The notes under the pieces were generated by a model. That model searched no databases. It saw only the letters and a program-made list of their open reading frames with translations, and had not been told where the DNA came from. Positions 47,551 to 56,452 of a stretch of 64,000 nucleotides of DNA are shown here, piece after piece. The DNA lies in contig CAWJCP010000001.1 of NCBI GenBank assembly GCA_963841445.1, positions 1 through 64,000 on the forward strand, in the 5' to 3' direction. Made by a program: the position numbers and the translations under genes. Positions within the stretch are counted from its first letter, which is position 1, and each line of letters starts with the position of its first letter. Origin of the DNA: Mayfieldus sp963841445 (lineage in GTDB: Bacteria > Actinomycetota > Thermoleophilia > Solirubrobacterales > 70-9).

Positions 47551-48675
47551 ATGCTGCCCGCGCCGATGGTCCAAGCCTCGCCGCGCATACTGATCCTCAC
47601 CGCCTCGATCGGCGAGGGGCACGACCTGCCCGCGCGGGCGCTCGCCGAGGGCATCGGAGAGGAAGACCCCGCGGCAAGCGTCGAGATCGTCGACGCCCTC
47701 GCCGTCGTCGGCGGGCTGGTCGAGCGGGTCGTGCTCGGCGGCTCCCAATTCGACTCGCGTTGGGGAAGCCGGCTCTTCGACGTCGAGTTCCGGCTGATCA
47801 CCGACCTGGCGCCAACCCGCTGGCTGGCCGGAGCGCTGATCGCCCGTCCGGCCAGCGAGCGGATCGGCCGTGCCATCGCCGCTATCGCCCCCGACGTCGT
47901 CGTCTCCACCTATCCGGGCGCCACCGAGGCGATCGGGCGGCTGCGGGCGCGCGGGCGCCTGAGCATGCCCGCCGTCTCGGCGATCACGGATCTGGCCGCG
48001 CTGCGCTACTGGGCGCACCCCGCGGTCGACCTGCACCTGATCACCCACCCCGAGTCGGCGCAGGAGGTTCACCAGCTCGCCCCGCGGAGCCGGGTCGAGT
48101 GCGTGCGCGGCCTCACCGACCCCGCCTTCTACGAGCCGCGCGACCGAGCCGCGGCCCGCCGGGCGCTCGACCTTCCGCAGGAAGGACCGATCGTGGTGGT
48201 GTCCGGCGGCGGCTGGGCGGTCGGCGATCTGGCCGGCGCCACCGAGGTGGCCCTCGCGCAAGCAGGGGTGACGGTCGTCTGCCTTTGCGGACGAAACGAC
48301 GAGGTCAAGGGTGCGCTCGCGCGGCGCTTCGGCGCCGAGCAGCGCGTCGTCGTGCTCGGCTTCAGCGACCGCATCGCCGACCTGCTGGCCGCCGCTGACG
48401 TCCTCATCCACTCGACCGCCGGCCTCACCGTCCTGGAGGCGATCATGCGGGGCTGCCGGGTCATTTCCTATGGCTGGGGCAGGGCCCATGTGAGGGTCAA
48501 CAACGAGGCGTTCGTTCGTCACGGTCTCGCCGAGGTGGCTCGCACGCGCGCCGAGCTGGGCGCGGCGCTGCATCGCTGCATCGCGAACCCGTTCGCGCCC
48601 GATCGCTCCTTCGCCGCCCTCCCGACCGCCGCCTCGGCGGTGCTCAGCCTGGTGCGACCGGTCGCTGCGGGCTGA
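47551..48675 (+). CDS. glycosyltransferase, MurG/MGDG-synthase-like (GT28 type)
   Basis: This is a nucleotide-sugar glycosyltransferase of about 374 residues. The N-terminal domain reads RILILTASIGEGHDLPARAL, the TxSxGxGH start of the MGDG-synthase/processive diacylglycerol glucosyltransferase group, and APDVVVSTYPGATEAIGR. The C-terminal domain has IVVVSGGGWAVGDLAGATEV, VVVLGFSDRIADLLAAADVL and IHSTAGLTVLEAIMRGCRVI (donor-sugar site). Likely acceptors are diacylglycerol or another membrane lipid. Start choice is uncertain; ATGs at 47476 and 47566 are also possible. It overlaps the convergent EamA gene by 32 bp. Confidence 0.87.
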   Translation: MLPAPMVQASPRILILTASIGEGHDLPARALAEGIGEEDPAASVEIVDALAVVGGLVERVVLGGSQFDSRWGSRLFDVEFRLITDLAPTRWLAGALIARPASERIGRAIAAIAPDVVVSTYPGATEAIGRLRARGRLSMPAVSAITDLAALRYWAHPAVDLHLITHPESAQEVHQLAPRSRVECVRGLTDPAFYEPRDRAAARRALDLPQEGPIVVVSGGGWAVGDLAGATEVALAQAGVTVVCLCGRNDEVKGALARRFGAEQRVVVLGFSDRIADLLAAADVLIHSTAGLTVLEAIMRGCRVISYGWGRAHVRVNNEAFVRHGLAEVARTRAELGAALHRCIANPFAPDRSFAALPTAASAVLSLVRPVAAG

Positions 48676-49567
48676 CCTCCGGCTCCCCGCGACTCGGCTC
48701 GGCGATCACCCCGGCAACTGCCGGCGAGCTGCCCAGCACCGCGACGCCGGCCGCGACGACCGCCAAGGCGCCGGCGAGCACGGCGCCTCCCAACGGCGTG
48801 CCCCCCCAGGCCTCGCCGCCGACGAGCGGGGCGAGGATGACCGGGATCGCGACCTGCATCGACAGCACCGCGGGCGCGACTCTGGTCGCCGCGGCGCGCT
48901 GCAGCGCCGTGGCCTCGCTGATCACGCCCAGGATGATCACCGTCCCCACCAGCGCGGCCCACGCGGCAGTGGCACCCCAGCGTCCCGCCGAAGCGTCTTC
49001 GGCGATCAGCTTGGCCACGAAGGCCGCGAGGCCGTCCGCGGCCCCCGCTCCCACCACGAGCAGGGCGGTGGGAGACCGTCCGCTGGAAGCGGCCACGAGG
49101 TAGGGAGCCAGGGTGACCGCGGCCAGGGCGGCGAGCGCGACCACGAGGCCTGCGTCCCGGGGGACCTCGCCCGCCTCTTTGGGCGCCGCCCAGGCGATCA
49201 GGCCCACCGCCGCGATGATCGCGAGAACGCCGACCAGCTCCCGCGGCCCGACCGGCTCGTCGAGGATCCTCGTCCCAAGCGCCAGCAGCAGGAGCAGCCC
49301 GAGAGCCAGGATCGGCTGCACGAGGGTCAGCGGGGCATGGGTGAGGGCGAGGATCTGCAGCGGCCAGCCGATCAGCGACAGGACGCTGGCGCCCACCCAC
49401 AGGGGCCGCCCCAGCAGATGGACGAGGAGCGCCGGGCGAAGGGCGTGCCGCGCCGGCGCCCTGCGTGCCTCGACCGCCTGCAGCGCGTAGCCGGTGTCGT
49501 AGCAGCACGCGGCGCCGAGGGCAAAGGCGATCCCGAGCGCCGCCTCGCCGCCGATCACTGGCAACAT
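48644..49567 (-). CDS. EamA/DMT-family membrane transporter
   Basis: This is a 307-residue protein with about nine to ten helices, such as LGIAFALGAACCYDTGYALQ and VGVLAIIAAVGLIAWAA, with Pro/Gly-rich loops of the drug/metabolite transporter superfamily. The ATG at 49567 sits 1 nt after AGGAG, while a GTG at 49558 has a better 9-nt spacing, so the true N-terminus may be 3 residues shorter. The substrate is unknown. Confidence 0.85.
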   Translation of the reverse strand: MLPVIGGEAALGIAFALGAACCYDTGYALQAVEARRAPARHALRPALLVHLLGRPLWVGASVLSLIGWPLQILALTHAPLTLVQPILALGLLLLLALGTRILDEPVGPRELVGVLAIIAAVGLIAWAAPKEAGEVPRDAGLVVALAALAAVTLAPYLVAASSGRSPTALLVVGAGAADGLAAFVAKLIAEDASAGRWGATAAWAALVGTVIILGVISEATALQRAAATRVAPAVLSMQVAIPVILAPLVGGEAWGGTPLGGAVLAGALAVVAAGVAVLGSSPAVAGVIAEPSRGEPEVSPQRPVAPG

Positions 49568-49573
49568 CTCCTC

Positions 49574-50266
49574 ATGCGCAGCTCGATGCTGCTAGGCGCG
49601 GTGGCCCTCGCCGGCGCCTGGACCTCACCCGCGCTGGCGCCGATCGTGCCAGCGGTCGCCGCCGCGATGGGAATCCCGCGCCGCCTCGGCGCGAGCGACA
49701 CGATCGCGCTCACCTTCGACGACGGCCCGCACCCGTCCGGCACCGTCGCCGTCCTCGAGGCCCTCGACGAGGCGAGCGCGACATCGACGTTCTTTTTGGT
49801 CGGCGAGCAGGTCGAGCGCAATCGATCTCTGGCCCGCGAGATCGTCTCGGCCGGGCACACGGTCGGCCTGCACGGACACCGTCACCGCAACCTGCTCCGC
49901 CTCACCCCCGCCCAGTTCGCAGATGACCTCGAGCGCGGGCGCGATGCGATCGGGGCTGCAACCGGGGTCGCACCCCGCTACTACCGCCCTCCCTATGGGA
50001 TCTTCAGCCCGGCCGGGCTCAGGATCGTGCGCAAGCGGGGCCTGCGCCCCCTGCTCTGGTCGCGCTGGGGCCACGACTGGCGCGGGCGAGCCAGCCCCAC
50101 GGGGATCGCGGAAGAGGTGTCGTCTGGCCTGCGGGGTACAGACGTGCTGCTTCTCCACGACGCCGACCACTACAGCGCCCCGGGGTGCTGGCGGAGTACG
50201 GTCGCGGCCCTCGCTCCCATCAGCCAGGCGATCGCGTCCGCCGGGCTGCGATCGCGGGCTCTCTGA
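49574..50266 (+). CDS. polysaccharide deacetylase (NodB domain)
   Basis: This is a 230-residue metal-dependent deacetylase of cell-wall or surface glycan (CE4). An N-terminal anchor (SSMLLGAVALAGAWTSPALA) places it outside the membrane. Motif 1 is TFDDGPHP (catalytic and metal Asp), motif 2 is GLHGHRHRNLLRLTP (metal His), motif 3 is YYRPPYGIFSP and motif 5 is LLLHDADHYSAPG (catalytic His). All five regions are intact. Its ATG is 6 bp from the divergent EamA start, so promoter elements must overlap the neighbour's coding sequence. Confidence 0.93.
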   Translation: MRSSMLLGAVALAGAWTSPALAPIVPAVAAAMGIPRRLGASDTIALTFDDGPHPSGTVAVLEALDEASATSTFFLVGEQVERNRSLAREIVSAGHTVGLHGHRHRNLLRLTPAQFADDLERGRDAIGAATGVAPRYYRPPYGIFSPAGLRIVRKRGLRPLLWSRWGHDWRGRASPTGIAEEVSSGLRGTDVLLLHDADHYSAPGCWRSTVAALAPISQAIASAGLRSRAL

Positions 50267-50286
50267 CCCGGCTTCGGACCCCGCCC

Positions 50287-51627
50287 TCAAGTGGTGCGCT
50301 CGGGAGCCGCTCTGGCCTCCCGCAGGCTGTTCGCAACGGCAGCGATGCCCAGCGCCACGACTATGCCGACGCCACTGATGATCACGGTCTGAATCTCAGG
50401 GAAGGCGAGGTCGAGGCGCCCGCTGGTCCAGGGCAGCAGCAGGACCGCGTATCCGCACAGGAGCCAGCCGATCAGGGCACCCCGGCGCGGATTTCTGGTT
50501 GACGCGGCGTCGACGGCGAAGAGGCAGACGAGGATCGCGACGAACGTGGTGACTGCGACCGCGTGAATCTGGGCGCTGTCGAACTCGTCGAGGCGATGCG
50601 CGAGGGCATAGGGGATCAGCGTGCCCATCGCACAGGCAAACGCCGTGACCGGTGGCGTTGCGGCAAGCCGCTCGGCAAGCCCGCGGCGGGGCGGCGCTGC
50701 TGCCGCCGCCGCCGGCGCCGGGTCCGCCTCCTCCCGTAACCAGCTCAGATAGCGGGACAACCCCTCGTGCAAGGTCGTCGATGCTCGCCAGCCAAGCTCC
50801 GTCTCCGCGCGCCGACTGGAGATCTCGGCGCCGCCAAAGTCCCCGCTGCGACCCGGGGTCTCGACGACCTCCACGTCGCCGACCAGCTCGCTGACCTTCT
50901 CTGCCAGCTCCCGGATCGTGACCGTCTCGTCGCTGGAGAGGTTGTAGACGCGGTTTGCAGCGGCGGGACAAAGCGCGCGCACCACCCCCTCGGCCAGGTC
51001 CTCCACGTATACGAAGCGCCGTGTCTGCATTCCGCCCCCCGCCACTGTCAGCGGCTCGCCGGCCAGAGCCTTGCGAACGAAGGTCGGCGTCACCGCCGAG
51101 GGCCGCGCCCGCGGCCCGTAGGGAATTCCGAAGCGCAGGATCGTGCAGGGGACGCCGTAGAGCTCGGCGTAGGAGGCGCAGTACATCTCACCGGCCAGCT
51201 TGCTCGCCGTGTAGAGGTGACGCGGCAACCCGAGTCCCGCCTCCTCGTCCACGACGGCCTCGCCCGACTCTCCATAGACCCAGATCGTGCTGCCATAGAT
51301 GACCCTCGGCAGGGCAATGGCGCGCGCCGCCTCGAGCACCGCAAGCGTTCCCCGGGCATTGATTCGCTCGGCGTCCTCGGGATCCTCGGCCACTGCCCCG
51401 ACGTCTGCCGCGGCGGCGAGGTGGATGACGGCGTCGCAGCCTTGCATCGCCTCGCGCAGCGTTTCGCCGTCGAGCAGGTCGCCGACAACCACATCGACGG
51501 TCCCGGGTGGGTGATGGGCGGAGGGGCGCAGGTCGATGATCCGGGGCTCGATGCCGGCCCGCGCGAGCGCATCGACGACGTGCGAGCCGATGAAGCCCGA
51601 CCCTCCGGTGACCAGGACGCGCTTCAT
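50287..51627 (-). CDS. NAD-dependent epimerase/dehydratase fused to a 4-TM domain
   Basis: Residues 1-310 are an extended SDR sugar-nucleotide enzyme: GGSGFIGSHVVDALARAG (NAD site), HLAAAADVGAVAEDPEDAER, catalytic YTASK near 145 and RFVYVEDLAEGVVRA. Residues about 330-446 carry four hydrophobic helices (VTAFACAMGTLIPYALAHRL, HAVAVTTFVAILVCLFAVDA, GALIGWLLCGYAVLLLPWTS, IIISGVGIVVALGIAAVAN-like). SDR sugar epimerases are normally soluble, so this is a membrane-tethered form. It is downstream of and overlaps by 4 bp the aminotransferase gene. Confidence 0.9.
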   Translation of the reverse strand: MKRVLVTGGSGFIGSHVVDALARAGIEPRIIDLRPSAHHPPGTVDVVVGDLLDGETLREAMQGCDAVIHLAAAADVGAVAEDPEDAERINARGTLAVLEAARAIALPRVIYGSTIWVYGESGEAVVDEEAGLGLPRHLYTASKLAGEMYCASYAELYGVPCTILRFGIPYGPRARPSAVTPTFVRKALAGEPLTVAGGGMQTRRFVYVEDLAEGVVRALCPAAANRVYNLSSDETVTIRELAEKVSELVGDVEVVETPGRSGDFGGAEISSRRAETELGWRASTTLHEGLSRYLSWLREEADPAPAAAAAAPPRRGLAERLAATPPVTAFACAMGTLIPYALAHRLDEFDSAQIHAVAVTTFVAILVCLFAVDAASTRNPRRGALIGWLLCGYAVLLLPWTSGRLDLAFPEIQTVIISGVGIVVALGIAAVANSLREARAAPERTT

Positions 51628-52649
51628 GCCGGCTCCCGGGCGCCGGCGGCTGCCGGCTCTGCCTCATCGGCGCGGTAATAGAGCGGGACGCACCAGTGGT
51701 TCTCGGCCACCCAGTCGGTGTTCGGCAGCTCGTCGTGGGTTCGCATCATGCGGTGGCAGGGGGAGTCATAGACCTTTCCGGTCGAGCGCTCGACGGGCTC
51801 GAAGACGATGTACTTATAGAGGCCGGAGACCATCCCGGCGGGAAGTCGCAGACGCGCGGGGTGGTGCGGGTCGAGCAGCTCGCGAGCGGTTGCGTTCTTG
51901 CGCTCGACGATCTCCTCGAGGCGCTGCGTCTGAACGAGGCCGAGCGCGGCCGTGAACTCGCTGATCCGGAAGTTGAGCCCCGCGACGGCATAGTCGGGCT
52001 TGCCGTAGTTGCGAAACGCGCGGGAGCGCTCGAGCAGCTGCTCGTGGCGAGACACCAGCACCCCGCCTTCACCTGTGGAGATCGTCTTGGTCGCCGCGAA
52101 TGAGTAGACGCCCGCATCCCCCCAAGTGCCCGGGCGGCGGTCATGCCAGCGCGCCCCGTGGGCATGGGCGCAGTCCTCGAGCAGGAAGATTCCCTCGGCG
52201 CGGCAGAAATCGGCGATTCGTTCGACCTCGAACGCGACATGACCGCCGATGTGGACGAGCACTGCGGCGCGTGGCCGGTGCTGGTGCGCCTTGCGCTCGA
52301 AATCATCGAAGGACATACAGAGGTCATCGCGATTGCAGTCGACAAAGATGGGGCGACCGCCAGCGTGCAGGATCGCAAGTGGGGTGGCCATGAAGGTGTT
52401 GGAGGGACAGAGCACGCTCTCGCCCTGCACTTCGGCGAAGTCCAGCGCCGCGAGCGCCCCGCCGGTCCAACCGCTGAATGCGACGGCGTCGACCCCGTTC
52501 CAGGCACCCCAGGCCGCTTCGAAGCGGCTGGTGATCTCGCCCTCCGACCAGCGCTCGGCCGCGATGATCTCGTCCCAGAGGTCGTGAAGGCGCGGTAGGT
52601 CTCGGCGGTCGAAGCCGATCGAGAAGTGGCTGTGGTCGGCGTGGGGCAC
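51624..52649 (-). CDS. DegT/DnrJ/EryC1/StrS-type PLP aminotransferase
   Basis: This is a 341-residue PLP enzyme that aminates keto-sugars for surface glycans or glycolipids. Visible are AFSGWTGGALAALDFAEVQG, SVLCPSNTFMATPLAILHAG, FLLEDCAHAHGARWH and the PLP lysine in YSFAATKTISTGEGG. LNFRISEFTAALGLVQTQRL is the substrate-side helix. It is coupled to the epimerase by a 4-bp overlap; together they would make an amino-sugar donor. Confidence 0.92.
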   Translation of the reverse strand: MPHADHSHFSIGFDRRDLPRLHDLWDEIIAAERWSEGEITSRFEAAWGAWNGVDAVAFSGWTGGALAALDFAEVQGESVLCPSNTFMATPLAILHAGGRPIFVDCNRDDLCMSFDDFERKAHQHRPRAAVLVHIGGHVAFEVERIADFCRAEGIFLLEDCAHAHGARWHDRRPGTWGDAGVYSFAATKTISTGEGGVLVSRHEQLLERSRAFRNYGKPDYAVAGLNFRISEFTAALGLVQTQRLEEIVERKNATARELLDPHHPARLRLPAGMVSGLYKYIVFEPVERSTGKVYDSPCHRMMRTHDELPNTDWVAENHWCVPLYYRADEAEPAAAGAREPA

Positions 52650-52726
52650 TGGCAGTGAGGGACGGGAGCCACCTGCGTCGGGCCCGCCGCAGCGCAGATT
52701 ATCCGTCGGTGTCCCTGAGGGGGTAG

Positions 52727-52745
52727 TGCTCCGCTGCGCGGAGCA
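52727..52745 (-). terminator. GC-rich hairpin after the phosphoesterase gene
   Basis: GCTCCGC and GCGGAGC form a perfect 7-bp stem (8 with the flanking T-A) around a TGC loop, 7-25 bp past the stop at 52752. There is no T-run, so it may be a factor-assisted terminator or an mRNA-stabilising hairpin. Confidence 0.4.
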
Positions 52746-52751
52746 GCTCGG

Positions 52752-53888
52752 CTAGAGCCCGAACGAGCTCTTCATCGTTGCGGCGCCGACGGCGCAACCG
52801 GCGCGGCCGACCCCGAGCAGGTCCTCGGTGGTCGCGAGCAGGTTGCAGAAGCCGTAGCTCGTTGCTACCTGCCTGCCGCGGGTGCGCTCGTTGACCAGCG
52901 TCGTGTAGATGTGGTTGCCCTCGCTGCCCTCGTCCTCGTCGAAGGTGATCACGTACAGCAGTGTTCCCGCCTTGTACTGCGGCGAGGCGAGCACCTTGGG
53001 TGTGAACGATGCGAGGAAGTCGGAGGCGGTCTGGATCGAGCAGTCATGTGCATCGTTGCAGAGGTTCGGCGCCACGAACGTGAACTTGCGATCGAAGCTG
53101 GGGCTCGTCGGCAGCGGCAAGTCGTTGGCCGCGCAATCGACGTTGGTGAAGATCCTAGCCGGGTCGTGCTTGACCGGGCTCAGGCCGCTGGTCGTGCGAT
53201 CGCAGTTGCTCCGCATCGACTCCTGGTAGGAGCGCCATTGCGAGTCGCCGACCTGGTGGAAGATGTTCTCGGCGCCGCAGGTGGCGAGGGCATCGGAGGT
53301 GATGCCGCAGGTCTGGCCGGCGGTCGCGTAGACGTAATTGGGTTGCGAGGGGTGGGTGTAGGCGGAGAAGTTGGTCGCATCCCCGTAGGTGTCGGCCAGG
53401 GTCTTGAATTCGCCAACGTTTCGAACCTGGTTGTAGCCGTGGTTCTCGAAGAAGATCCAGACCACATGGGTGATCGCTGGGTCACTGACGGTGAAGTGCC
53501 GCGTGCCCTGGGTGGTGCCGCCGTCGACCTCGAAGCCGGTGATCGTCAGCGTATGGGCGCCGCTCCTGAGCGAATAGCTGCGGTCGATGCTGATCGAGTC
53601 GGCGGCTCCCCCCGACGCGGTGATCGTATCCTTCAGCGCCCCGTCGATCTGCACCTCCACCTTCGTCTGCCGGTCCCCCGGCTTGACCGTCCAGCTGCCG
53701 TCCGAGTTCTGGGTCGGCGCGCTGGAGACCGCCTTGACGTGAACGGGGCTGGGCACCGTGTACCCCTCTGGCGGGTCGGAAATGATCACGCAGCCGCCAA
53801 GCAGGCTTGCAGCGGCGACGAGCAGCGCGACGGTCAGGACCGAGCGTGACACTGAGGTGAGGCTAGCGCCGAAGCGGGCATTCAGCAC
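52752..53888 (-). CDS. secreted phosphoesterase lipoprotein (paralogue 3)
   Basis: This is an intact 378-residue lipoprotein. The signal is SVLTVALLVAAASLLGGC. An Ig-like/beta N-domain (about 40-130) includes SDGSWTVKPGDRQTKVEVQI. The phosphoesterase domain reads AITHVVWIFFENHGYNQVRN, FSAYTHPSQPNYVYATAGQT and FTFVAPNLCNDAHDCSIQTA, then LLYVITFDEDEGSEGNHIYT. The pattern ENHGYN, HPSQPNY and DEDEGSEGNH matches the two shorter paralogues but is well diverged. Multiple Cys suggest disulfides. Confidence 0.88.
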   Translation of the reverse strand: MLNARFGASLTSVSRSVLTVALLVAAASLLGGCVIISDPPEGYTVPSPVHVKAVSSAPTQNSDGSWTVKPGDRQTKVEVQIDGALKDTITASGGAADSISIDRSYSLRSGAHTLTITGFEVDGGTTQGTRHFTVSDPAITHVVWIFFENHGYNQVRNVGEFKTLADTYGDATNFSAYTHPSQPNYVYATAGQTCGITSDALATCGAENIFHQVGDSQWRSYQESMRSNCDRTTSGLSPVKHDPARIFTNVDCAANDLPLPTSPSFDRKFTFVAPNLCNDAHDCSIQTASDFLASFTPKVLASPQYKAGTLLYVITFDEDEGSEGNHIYTTLVNERTRGRQVATSYGFCNLLATTEDLLGVGRAGCAVGAATMKSSFGL

Positions 53889-53899
53889 CTACAGCCGGC

Positions 53900-54604
53900 T
53901 CAGCCGGCGACGAACTTGTAGCCGACGCCGCGCACGGTCACGACGAGCTCCGGCCGCTGTGCGTCGCGCTCGAGCTTCTGGCGCAGGTTGGAGATGTGCA
54001 CGTCGCAGGCGCGAACGTCGCCGTCGAACTCAGTCTGCCAGAGCTCCTCCATGATCTGATCGCGGCGGAAGACGGCGCCGGGGCGAGCAGCAAGCAAGCG
54101 CAGGAGCTGGAACTCCGAGCGGGTCAGGTTGACCTGCTCGCCGCGCACTTTCACGAGGTGGCGGACCAGGTCGATCGAGACCGGCCCGGCGTCGATCTCG
54201 TTCGCGCTCTCGGGCGAGCGTGGCAAACGGTCGAGCTCGCGGCGGCGCAGCTGGGCGCGCACTCTCCCGAGCAGCTCGCGGACCGAGAACGGCTTGGTGA
54301 CGTAGTCGTCGGCGCCGACCTCCAGCCCGACCACCTTGTCGACCTCGGCGTCCTTGGCGGTGAGGATGATGATCGGGACCGCGCTTCGGGCGCGGACCTC
54401 ACGGCAGATGTCGAGCCCGCTTCGCCCCGGCATCATGATGTCGAGGATCAACAGGTCGAAGGGCATCTCGCCGGAGATCTTCGCTTCGGCGTCTGAGCCG
54501 TCGACCGCAGCTGTCACCTCGTAGCCCTCCTGCTGCAGCGCGTAGGTCACCGAGTCCCGCACCGAGGGCTCGTCGTCGGCGATCAGGATCTTCCCGACCG
54601 CCAT
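53900..54604 (-). CDS. OmpR/PhoB-family response regulator
   Basis: This is a 234-residue transcription regulator. The receiver reads KILIADDEPSVRDSVTYALQ with phosphoacceptor Asp in LILDIMMPG and Lys in VTKPFSVRELL. The winged helix reads VNLTRSEFQLLRLLAARPGA, VRACDVHISNLRQKLERDAQ and VVTVRGVGYKFVAG. Its ATG shares a base with the stop of the upstream kinase gene. A phosphate or envelope stress role is possible from the PhoR-like kinase. Confidence 0.95.
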   Translation of the reverse strand: MAVGKILIADDEPSVRDSVTYALQQEGYEVTAAVDGSDAEAKISGEMPFDLLILDIMMPGRSGLDICREVRARSAVPIIILTAKDAEVDKVVGLEVGADDYVTKPFSVRELLGRVRAQLRRRELDRLPRSPESANEIDAGPVSIDLVRHLVKVRGEQVNLTRSEFQLLRLLAARPGAVFRRDQIMEELWQTEFDGDVRACDVHISNLRQKLERDAQRPELVVTVRGVGYKFVAG

Positions 54605-56367
54605 CAGGCCACCGGGCTGGGCACGCCTTCGGCGACCGGCAGCCGCACCCAGAAGACGCTGCCGTGCCCCTCCTCCGATGCGGCGCCGATCGCGCCGCCC
54701 ATCACCTCGACCATCCGCTTCGCGATCGCGAGCCCGAGCCCGAACCCCTCGTGCGCGAGGGCGTCGCTCGAGCGATAGAAGCGCTCAAAGACCCGGTCCA
54801 GGTCATCGGGAGGAATGCCGCTCCCGGTGTCGATCACTTCGATCAAAGCCTCGCCATCGAGGCGGCTGGCTCGCAAGGTAACCGAGCCACCGGGGTCGGT
54901 GTGACGGGCCGCGTTGGAGAGCAGACCGATCAGCACCTGGCGCAGCAGCGTCGGGTCGGCGTCGGCTGCCAGCCCGGGCTCGATGTCGACGTTCAGCTCC
55001 GGGCCGCCTTCGGATTGGACCGCGGAGAGAGCGTCGGCGCTGGCGCTGGAGACGTCGACGACCTCGGCGCCACGATCGGGCAGCGCCTCGACCCGCGCCA
55101 GGGTGAGCAGCGCCTGCATCAGCCGGCTCATCCGCTCGACGTCCACGGAGAGGCGGCGCAGGAAGTGATCGAGCGCCTCCGGGTCGTCCTTCGCCCCGGC
55201 CTGCAGCACCTCGATCGCGCCCGAGATCCCGGCCAGAGGGTTGCGCAGCTCGTGCGCCGCATTGGAGACGAACTCCCGCTCGGCGAGGCCGCGGCGCATC
55301 TCCTCGGTCCGATCGCGGACCACGACCAGGACGCCCTGCTCGGCGGGCAGGTCGCGCGCCTGCAGCGCGAAGACCCGCTCGCCGACCTTCAGCTCCGGCG
55401 CCTCCGCCCCTCCGTGCTCGACCGCTTGGCGCAGGTGGGGCAGCATCTCGGGGGGTGGGGTGCCGTCCTCGCTGGCCAACTTCGTCGACGCCCGGTTGGA
55501 GAAGCGGACGCTGCCGTCGTGATCGACGATCATCACCGAGTCGGTTAGCCCGTCGAAGATCGCCGCCAGGCGGTCGCGCTCGGAGGAGAGGACCTGGAAG
55601 CTGTCCTGAAGGGCACCGCGCATCCTGTCCAGCGCCCTGGCGAGGTCTCCGACTTCGTCGCGCCCCCCGACCTGGAGCGGGACCTCGAGCGCTCCCGCCG
55701 CCATGTTCTCGGCGCTGCGCGCCAGGCGGCGGACCCGGTAGGTGATCAGGGTCGCGACCGCAAAGCCGATCAGGATCGCGATGCCGACCCCGATCGCCAG
55801 CGCCCGCAGGCTGTCGTCTCGCAGCCTGTTGACCGCCGTCTGCAGCACGCGAGAGCTCGAGTAGCGGCCCAGCAGGGCCCCGCTGATCCGGCCGTTGCGA
55901 AAGACGGGGAAGGCGACGACGGTGACTCCGTCCGGGAACTCTCCCTTGTAGCGGCCGCCGTCAAGGGCCATGCCGACCGCCCGCCGCCGCGGCGTGACCT
56001 GGGCCAGCAGGGGCCCGCGATCGTGGGGCGCGACCAGGCGCCCGCCGCGGTCGTAGTACCAGGCGTGAAAGGAAGCGTCGGTTCCGGCCGTGACCACCTC
56101 GTCTGGCTGCTGGGCCTCGCCGACCTGATCGGCGAGGTTGATCGTGCGGCCCACCGCAAGCGCCGTCGAGCGCTCCGAGAGCACGCTCTCGTTGGAGTCG
56201 TGGACGAACTGGTAGACGGTCAGGGCGGCGATCGCGCCGACCAGCGCGAACGCGGCGCCGAGCCACAGCCTCATCCCGATCCACGGGCGCGGACGATCCG
56301 GCGCCCGCGTATGGCGAAGCCTGCGGGCCATCTGGGAAACCCGGTGTTGCCGTGTCGGCGACGCCAT
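54604..56367 (-). CDS. PhoR/WalK-like sensor histidine kinase
   Basis: This is a 587-residue kinase starting MASPTRQHRVSQMARR. TM1 is near 30-52, an extracytoplasmic sensor spans about 55-180, and TM2 is near 185-210. HAMP (YRVRRLARSAENMAAGALEV) and PAS (DRLAAIFDGLTDSVMIVDHD) follow. The H-box is FVSNAAHELRNPLAGISGAI, the N-box is LIGLLSNAARHTDPGG, the G-box is DTGSGIPPDDLDRVFERFYR and the lid is FGLGLAIAKRMVEVMGGAIG. All are intact. HAMP-PAS-HisKA order is typical of PhoR and WalK. A longer N-terminal reading overlaps the divergent glycosyltransferase and is rejected. Confidence 0.95.
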   Translation of the reverse strand: MASPTRQHRVSQMARRLRHTRAPDRPRPWIGMRLWLGAAFALVGAIAALTVYQFVHDSNESVLSERSTALAVGRTINLADQVGEAQQPDEVVTAGTDASFHAWYYDRGGRLVAPHDRGPLLAQVTPRRRAVGMALDGGRYKGEFPDGVTVVAFPVFRNGRISGALLGRYSSSRVLQTAVNRLRDDSLRALAIGVGIAILIGFAVATLITYRVRRLARSAENMAAGALEVPLQVGGRDEVGDLARALDRMRGALQDSFQVLSSERDRLAAIFDGLTDSVMIVDHDGSVRFSNRASTKLASEDGTPPPEMLPHLRQAVEHGGAEAPELKVGERVFALQARDLPAEQGVLVVVRDRTEEMRRGLAEREFVSNAAHELRNPLAGISGAIEVLQAGAKDDPEALDHFLRRLSVDVERMSRLMQALLTLARVEALPDRGAEVVDVSSASADALSAVQSEGGPELNVDIEPGLAADADPTLLRQVLIGLLSNAARHTDPGGSVTLRASRLDGEALIEVIDTGSGIPPDDLDRVFERFYRSSDALAHEGFGLGLAIAKRMVEVMGGAIGAASEEGHGSVFWVRLPVAEGVPSPVA

Positions 56368-56452
56368 ATGAGTCTTTCTTAACACAAAGCTCAAGCGGGG
56401 CACGCCTGCTGAGCTACCGCTTGACCGCCCGTCGAGGTGGGAGAATCGGCCG

